A DNA stretch of 19,028 nucleotides, from NCBI GenBank assembly GCA_020630035.1, contig JAHDCB010000009.1:1-19028 (forward strand). Direction: 5' to 3'. Within the stretch, counting starts at the first letter, position 1; the number at the start of each line of letters is the position of its first letter. Position numbers and translations under genes: made by a program. The stretch comes from Gammaproteobacteria bacterium. Its GTDB lineage: Bacteria; Pseudomonadota; Gammaproteobacteria; Chromatiales; Chromatiaceae. The notes under the pieces are model-generated. The model worked only from the letters and a program-made list of their open reading frames with translations, had not been told where the DNA came from and did not search any database. Of the stretch, positions 14,668 through 19,028 are shown in pieces.

Positions 14668-15477
14668 ATGCAACTGGCCACATTGCAACACCAGTTTCTC
14701 CAGGCGATAAGCGGTGCTGAGACCAGCTTAACTGAATATATTGCGCCTCAGGCCGGGCATACACCGACCGAGCGTCTGCGTATTTATCGTCGTAATACCC
14801 AGGGCACCTATAGAAAAACGTTACAGGCGATCTATCCGATGACCTGTGCAGTGTTGGGTGCGTCCTGTTTTCAGACGTTGGCGCAGCATTATGTTTGCGA
14901 TCATCCTGCTACACACTGGAATCTGAACCAGTACGGGGCTGGTTTTCCTGTTTATCTGGCTAATCTACCAGATGCGTTTCATGCCGTATCCGATTTACCC
15001 TATCTGGCTGATCTCAGCCAATTGGAGCTGTTGTTGCATCAGGCCTACTATGTTGCCGACGTAACACCGTTCCCGGTAAACGATTATGCAGCACTGACCG
15101 CCAGTGAGCAGGCCAGTGCTCGGTTACAGTTGGCCCCGGAGATCGGATTGATGCAAACATCCTGGCCGATTTATGCGATCTGGCAACATTGGCAACAACA
15201 AGACAGCCTGCCAACCAGCCTATCCGGTCTGCAGTCTCCGGATGCCTTGTGTATTCATCGTGCCGGATTGCAGCCACAGGTCAGCCGCGTCAGCTTGGTT
15301 GCCTGCCAATTGCTGACGCAGCTGGAGCAGTATAGTCTGGCAGAACTGGCTGCTCAGCCGGAAGTTGTCCCGGCGATGTCTGATCTGCCGGACTATATTG
15401 CCCGGGGCTGGGTCAGTCGCTTTATTGCAGGCAACCGTCCGCCGTCCAGCGACAAACCGGCGCTGTTTCCTGGTTAG
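14668..15477 (+). CDS. bufC: DUF2063 partner protein (BufC-like)
   Basis: The 269-residue protein carries the DUF2063 N-terminal domain (about residues 5-95) with the signature 'RLRIYRRNTQGTYRKTLQAIYPMTCAVLG', given here as a family pattern, then 'YLADLSQLE' at about 111-119. DUF2063 proteins accompany DUF692 enzymes in bufferin and related RiPP clusters, where they are thought to bind the leader of the precursor and present it to the oxidase, like MbnC. The second half (about 130-269) is less conserved. It starts two bases after the bufB stop, so the two are translationally coupled. The last 56 bp overlap the 3' end of the convergent apyrase gene. No DoxX-like bufD follows, although many bufferin operons have one. 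Confidence 0.9.
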   Translation: MQLATLQHQFLQAISGAETSLTEYIAPQAGHTPTERLRIYRRNTQGTYRKTLQAIYPMTCAVLGASCFQTLAQHYVCDHPATHWNLNQYGAGFPVYLANLPDAFHAVSDLPYLADLSQLELLLHQAYYVADVTPFPVNDYAALTASEQASARLQLAPEIGLMQTSWPIYAIWQHWQQQDSLPTSLSGLQSPDALCIHRAGLQPQVSRVSLVACQLLTQLEQYSLAELAAQPEVVPAMSDLPDYIARGWVSRFIAGNRPPSSDKPALFPG

Positions 15478-16651
15478 CCATGCAGTCTTCTGTTTCGCAG
15501 ATGACCGCACCCTGAGTCCAACTGGCACTGCGTTTGCTCGCAGCCGCTGCCTGTACACCTAGTACGTCCAGATATTTTTGCTGATACACCGGGCGAAAAC
15601 ACGATGTTGCGGCCTGGAAGCAGGCATTGCTGCCATTGATGCAACATTCCTGAATATCCGTGTCCTTCGCATAGTTGAAGGCACCGGTCAGAGTCCACTG
15701 GTTGATGTCCTTCTGTGCGGCAGGCAGCGTATTGGTTGTGCCTTTAGATGGATTGCCAGCGGCATAGTTGTATGGATCCCGGATTGCGTCACCACCTGCG
15801 ACCACGCGAATCGGAATATCATCGGCACATTGCGCCTGGTCCCAGGTGTCGTTCTGGCTACCGACACCGTGAGCGCAATCAGCAGGTACCGGGTCTACAT
15901 ATGGCATCGGCAGGCTTTTGGGAGCTTCGTCCTGACCCAGGCCAAGGAAGGAATAGCTATATATCTGTAACGGTTTTCCACCTAACTGAATCGTACTGAC
16001 TGCATCGTTTCCGGCGTCGCAATCCTGACATGGGAAGGTGATTTGTGAAGAGGCACCGCCCATTTCAACATTACCGAAGTCAGTCGCCTTGCTGTCGCCT
16101 TTCACGCTTAACCAGGCAAATAACCCTTCTTCAAACCCACTCAGGGTGCGTGTTTCCACCGTGACACCAGAACCCACTCTGGCCTGTAGTTTGGTTTGTA
16201 GTGTTTGCCATAATGTCACACTATCGGTTGGGTTTTCCTGTTCGGCGATACGCATGCCGGCAGTTGCATAGACCTTGGCGGAAGCAACCTGGCATCCGGT
16301 CTTCCAGTCAAACCCCTGCCATTTCGGCTGGCCGTCATCCAGTGGCCCATCGGCCAGAATCGAGTCCAGTGCGCCGACGACTTCATCGGTTACAGCATTG
16401 ATATCTGCTGGTGTTTTGCCCCGGAAGCTACGTACCGGATCGGCTAGTGCGGCTACTTTAGGGCCTTCGTGTTCAACCAGTTTGCCGTTATTTTGTTCAT
16501 ATACGTACAACCGTGTGCCGCTGCTGCCAGCGTCATACATGATATAACATGTGTTTTTGTTTGACTCCGTGGCTAATGCGGGCTGGGTATAATTGAGCAC
16601 CCCTAACAGACCAATACCTGTTAAGGCAATTATTTTTGGTGTTTTCATCAT
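15422..16651 (-). CDS. Secreted GDA1/CD39-family nucleoside triphosphate diphosphohydrolase (apyrase)
   Basis: From the ATG at 16651, which has AGGAG six bases upstream, the product is 409 residues. It has a signal peptide (hydrophobic core about 8-20, cleavage after 'PALA', residue 27). The apyrase conserved regions are present: ACR1 'DAGSSGTRLYVY' (40-51), ACR3 'VYATAGMR' (127-134), the catalytic glutamate region 'LSGFEEGLFAW' (170-180) and ACR4 'NVEMGGASSQITF' (194-206). Around fifteen cysteines, clustered in the second half, fit disulfides in the periplasm or outside the cell. The family hydrolyses NTPs and NDPs to NMPs and is mainly eukaryotic; Legionella NTPDases are the best-known bacterial members. 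Nucleotide scavenging is the simplest role in a free-living bacterium. It is convergent with bufC and divergent from trmB. Confidence 0.9.
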   Translation of the reverse strand: MMKTPKIIALTGIGLLGVLNYTQPALATESNKNTCYIMYDAGSSGTRLYVYEQNNGKLVEHEGPKVAALADPVRSFRGKTPADINAVTDEVVGALDSILADGPLDDGQPKWQGFDWKTGCQVASAKVYATAGMRIAEQENPTDSVTLWQTLQTKLQARVGSGVTVETRTLSGFEEGLFAWLSVKGDSKATDFGNVEMGGASSQITFPCQDCDAGNDAVSTIQLGGKPLQIYSYSFLGLGQDEAPKSLPMPYVDPVPADCAHGVGSQNDTWDQAQCADDIPIRVVAGGDAIRDPYNYAAGNPSKGTTNTLPAAQKDINQWTLTGAFNYAKDTDIQECCINGSNACFQAATSCFRPVYQQKYLDVLGVQAAAASKRSASWTQGAVICETEDCMANQETAPVCRWTADGCLQ

Positions 16652-16688
16652 TGATGACTCCTGATTATGGAAGGCGTAAACGGAAGAG

Positions 16689-16750
16689 TCTCTGATTGCA
16701 GCAGATGAGGCGTCTGACATACAGTCAGTGAACAAAGGCGTTGTCAGAGA
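16689..16750 (-). promoter_or_regulatory. Nested inverted repeats in the apyrase leader
   Basis: Upstream of the apyrase start, TCTCTGA (16689-16695) is inverted relative to TCAGAGA (16744-16750), and inside them CTGAC (16714-16718) pairs with GTCAG (16724-16728) around a five-base loop. A possible minus-strand -10 (TAGAAT, 16759-16764) would place both in the 5' untranslated leader, though its -35 (TTGTTG, 16780-16785) has only 15-bp spacing. This could be an operator or leader structure. It is a weak call. Confidence 0.3.
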
Positions 16751-16804
16751 TTATCGGCATTCTACTCTATCAATATCGGCAACAATGCAAAATTTACGCA
16801 TCGT

Positions 16805-16834
16805 TTGGGTGTGATTTGCCGGAACGTATATAAT
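16805..16834 (+). promoter_or_regulatory. Probable sigma-70 promoter of trmB-mpl
   Basis: A perfect -10 hexamer TATAAT lies at 16829-16834, with TTGGGT at 16805-16810 as a partial -35 (three of six) at 18-bp spacing. Transcription should start near 16841. That leaves about 32 nt of leader to the GTG at 16873 but only about 8 nt to the TTG at 16849, which helps decide the trmB start. Confidence 0.65.
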
Positions 16835-16872
16835 CGCGCACTTTTTATTTGTATAACATCCGTTTGAGCGCT

Positions 16873-17577
16873 GTGTCACAACCAATATTACGTCCGGTGC
16901 GTAGCTATGTACTGCGCCAGGGGCGCCTGACCTCCGGTCAGCAACGTGCATTTGATCAGTTCTGGTCGCGTTTCGGTGTAGCGGCTGAGCCAACGTCGCT
17001 GAATCTGCCTGAATTATTTGGTAACGATCAGCCTGTCTGGCTGGAAATCGGTTGTGGCAACGGGACTGCGCTGGCTGAATCAGCTGATCGTTATCCGGAG
17101 CGTAATTTTCTCGGTATTGAGGTACATACCCCCGGAGTGGGGCACTTGTTGCAGCGGCTGGCAGCACAAAACAGTCATAATGCACGTATCCTGCAACAGG
17201 ATGCGCTGGAGGTACTGCGTCATCGTCTGGCAGACCAGTCGCTGGCTGGTGTCTGTGTATTTTTTCCTGACCCCTGGCCGAAAAAGCGCCACCATAAACG
17301 ACGTCTGGTACAGCAGGGGTTTGCGCAATTGATTGCACATAAGTTACAGCCTGGCGGCATATTGCACCTGGCAACCGATTGGGAACCCTATGCTGAACAG
17401 ATGTTAGCTGTATTGTCCGCTGAGCCACGACTACGCAATATGGCCACAGGCGATCATGGTTATGTGCCGCGACCGCCCGACCGTCCACTGACACGTTTTG
17501 AACAACGTGGCCAGGCACTCGGGCATCCGGTGCGGGATATGATCTTTCAGCGTATTGCTGCGGATATGGCACCGTGA
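16873..17577 (+). CDS. trmB: tRNA (guanine-N7-)-methyltransferase
   Basis: TrmB makes m7G46 in the variable loop of tRNAs. From the GTG at 16873 the product is 234 residues, about the E. coli length (239). It begins 'RPVRSYVLRQGRLTSGQ', which aligns with the E. coli 'RRIRSFVRRQGRLTKGQ'. The SAM site is 'WLEIGCGNG' (56-64), then 'NFLGIEVHTPGVG' (78-90), the catalytic 'FFPDPWPKKRHHKRR' (130-144), 'ATDWEPYAEQM' and the C-terminal 'RPLTRFEQRGQALGHPVRDMIF'. The frame is open to a TTG at 16849, but the promoter position and lack of family similarity there favour GTG. A GAG lies four bases upstream, a weak SD. Its stop overlaps the mpl start by one base, so the two form an operon. Confidence 0.95.
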   Translation: MSQPILRPVRSYVLRQGRLTSGQQRAFDQFWSRFGVAAEPTSLNLPELFGNDQPVWLEIGCGNGTALAESADRYPERNFLGIEVHTPGVGHLLQRLAAQNSHNARILQQDALEVLRHRLADQSLAGVCVFFPDPWPKKRHHKRRLVQQGFAQLIAHKLQPGGILHLATDWEPYAEQMLAVLSAEPRLRNMATGDHGYVPRPPDRPLTRFEQRGQALGHPVRDMIFQRIAADMAP

Positions 17578-18938
17578 TGCCGCATCTGCATATTCTGGGG
17601 ATTTGTGGCACCTTTATGGGTGGCATCGCCCTGCTGGCACGCTCGCTCGGTTATTCAGTCTCCGGTTCTGATACCGGTGTCTATCCGCCGATGAGTACCC
17701 AGTTGGCTGAGGCCGGGATTGAGTTATTGTCGGGCTATCAGCCAGAACATCTGCAACCAGCGCCTGACCTAGTGATTGTCGGCAATGCCCTGTCGCGGGG
17801 CAATCCGGCAGTGGAATATATGTTGCGTACCGGGTTGCGCTATACCTCCGGGCCGCAATGGCTGGCTGAACACTGTTTGTCAGATACCTGGGTGCTGGCT
17901 GTTGCCGGGACGCATGGCAAAACCAGTTGCAGCAGTATGCTGGCCTGGATTCTGGCACAGGCCGGGCTGGAACCGGGGTTTCTGATCGGTGGTGTGCCGA
18001 AGAATTTCGGCGTGTCCGCCCAGCCTGGTGCCGGACGTTTTTTCGTGGTGGAGGCGGACGAATACGACACGGCCTTTTTTGATAAACGCTCAAAGTTTGT
18101 CCATTATCGCCCACGGACGTTGGTGCTGAATAATCTTGAGTTTGATCATGCGGACATCTTTCCTGATCTGGCCGCGATTCAGCGCCAGTGCCACCATCTG
18201 GTGCGCACAGTGCCGGATAATGGCCTGATTATCACGCCGGCAGATGATGTGTCTGTGGCAGAGGTGTTGGCGCAGGGTTGCTGGTCACCACAACAATCAT
18301 TTGCCGATAACGCACCAGCCGACTGGCAGGTGCAGAGTGCCAGTCCGGACGGGCAGAACTTTACCGTTTGTTATCAAGGTCAGCCGGTGGGTCAGGTCAC
18401 CTGGCCCTGGACCGGGCAGCATAATATACGGAATGCACTGGCAGCCTTAGCCGCTGCACAGCATGTTGGTGTCGGGCCGGAACAGGGGATTGTTGCCTTA
18501 AACGATTTTGCCCATGTGCAGCGACGGATGGAGTTACGTGGCACAGTGCGTGGTATACAAGTGTTGGATGACTTTGCGCATCATCCGACTGCGATCCGGC
18601 TGACATTACAAGGCTTGCGGGCTCAGGTCGGTGATCAGCGCATTATTGCTGTATTGGAGCCTGGTTCAAATTCGCTACGGCTTGGTGTGCACGTGGAACA
18701 GTTAGCGGCAGCATTAGCGGCTGCTGACCAGGTTTATCTGTTCGCACCACCCGATCTCGCCTGGTCGCCGGAACAGGTATTGGTTGAGCTGGGTTCAGCG
18801 TTGCAGATATATACCGACACAGCGGCGATTGTGCAGCAGGTGGCGACGACAGCGCAGCCGGGAGATTCGATCCTGGTGATGAGTAATCGGTCGTTTGAAC
18901 AGATTCACACGCGCCTGTTGGGTGCATTAGCGGGCTGA
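17577..18938 (+). CDS. mpl: UDP-N-acetylmuramate:L-Ala-gamma-D-Glu-meso-DAP ligase
   Basis: Mpl reattaches recycled murein tripeptide to UDP-MurNAc, saving peptidoglycan precursors. From the ATG at 17577 (its A is the last base of the trmB stop) the product is 453 residues, against 457 in E. coli. The Mur-ligase N-terminal domain begins 'HLHILGICGTFMGGIALLAR', distinct from MurC. The ATP-binding loop is GTHGKTS (111-117). The central domain has 'EADEYDTAFFDKRSKF' and 'VLNNLEFDHADIF', both Mpl-specific blocks. The C-terminal domain includes 'VLDDFAHHPTAI' and 'LEPGSNSLRLGVH', and all expected regions are present. Translational coupling with trmB is likely from the one-base overlap. Some Mur ligases need a carbamylated lysine, which I did not place. 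Confidence 0.96.
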   Translation: MPHLHILGICGTFMGGIALLARSLGYSVSGSDTGVYPPMSTQLAEAGIELLSGYQPEHLQPAPDLVIVGNALSRGNPAVEYMLRTGLRYTSGPQWLAEHCLSDTWVLAVAGTHGKTSCSSMLAWILAQAGLEPGFLIGGVPKNFGVSAQPGAGRFFVVEADEYDTAFFDKRSKFVHYRPRTLVLNNLEFDHADIFPDLAAIQRQCHHLVRTVPDNGLIITPADDVSVAEVLAQGCWSPQQSFADNAPADWQVQSASPDGQNFTVCYQGQPVGQVTWPWTGQHNIRNALAALAAAQHVGVGPEQGIVALNDFAHVQRRMELRGTVRGIQVLDDFAHHPTAIRLTLQGLRAQVGDQRIIAVLEPGSNSLRLGVHVEQLAAALAAADQVYLFAPPDLAWSPEQVLVELGSALQIYTDTAAIVQQVATTAQPGDSILVMSNRSFEQIHTRLLGALAG

Positions 18939-19028
18939 GCTGACCATTTTGCGCCAGATCAGTGCAGAATATTGGTTAACCGCTTTGATTTTTTCTTGGC
19001 ACGTTTTGTGCTTTACCACATGAATGCC
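18927..19028 (-). CDS. Possible C-terminal fragment of an unidentified protein
   Basis: An open frame enters from the window edge on the minus strand and ends with TAA at 18927-18929, giving 33 residues rich in Lys, Gln and Val (ending 'YSALIWRKMVSSAR'). It would overlap the end of mpl by 12 bp, tail to tail. The frame is too short to recognise, and a random open stretch of this length is common, so the coding call is weak. Otherwise the last 90 bases show nothing. Confidence 0.25.
   Translation of the reverse strand, partial: GIHVVKHKTCQEKIKAVNQYSALIWRKMVSSAR

Noticed and set aside
16751..17626. Minus-strand open frame of 291 codons opposite trmB
   Set aside because: It is composed of Pro/Arg/Gln-rich shadow sequence opposite a clear TrmB, with no family features and no SD that decides a start.

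Overview
This window is an ordinary stretch of a gammaproteobacterial chromosome carrying several accessory islands. The gene set (oxaloacetate decarboxylase pump, YadGH-type ABC exporter, RsmA, Mpl, TrmB, and a PcnB whose N-terminus aligns with the enterobacterial one) and the balanced to mildly GC-rich composition point to Gammaproteobacteria. Genus cannot be read from the sequence.

Layout. Positions 131-1869 are a minus-strand group: a PCMT-like methyltransferase, a single-domain rhodanese and an unknown membrane-anchored protein. A small minus-strand membrane protein (1919-2233) diverges from xthA (2276-3094). A plus-strand run follows: an ABC-2 exporter pair matching YadG/YadH, then the three-subunit Na+-pumping oxaloacetate decarboxylase in the order oadG-oadA-oadB, then tRNA-Thr(UGU) 11 nt after oadB. 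A strong hairpin separates the tRNA from an ankyrin-repeat lipoprotein. A small conserved unknown gene and an AT-rich MscS-family channel come next. The channel converges on rsmA, which lies downstream of a PHP-domain gene (rnm/yciV type) on the minus strand.

pcnB diverges from the PHP gene and has no ATG, GTG or TTG in its conserved N-terminal part. It very probably starts at AUU, as reported for E. coli pcnB. After the pcnB terminator lies a compact three-gene bufferin-type RiPP cluster: a DUF2282 precursor with a signal peptide and four cysteines, a DUF692 (MbnB-like) enzyme and a DUF2063 partner. This is the most notable accessory system and is probably a copper-related metallophore pathway. 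Its last gene overlaps, tail to tail, a secreted GDA1/CD39-type apyrase, unusual in bacteria and best known from Legionella. The window ends with trmB and mpl, which overlap by one base.

How the genes relate: energy metabolism and Na+ pumping (oadGAB), RNA maturation and decay (rsmA, trmB, pcnB, the PHP nuclease), DNA repair (xthA), cell-wall recycling (mpl), and envelope or stress functions (MscS channel, ABC exporter, bufferin, apyrase). No insertion sequence, integrase, CRISPR array or phage gene is visible. The only compositional anomaly is the 5' half of the MscS gene. The first 130 bases hold no supportable gene.
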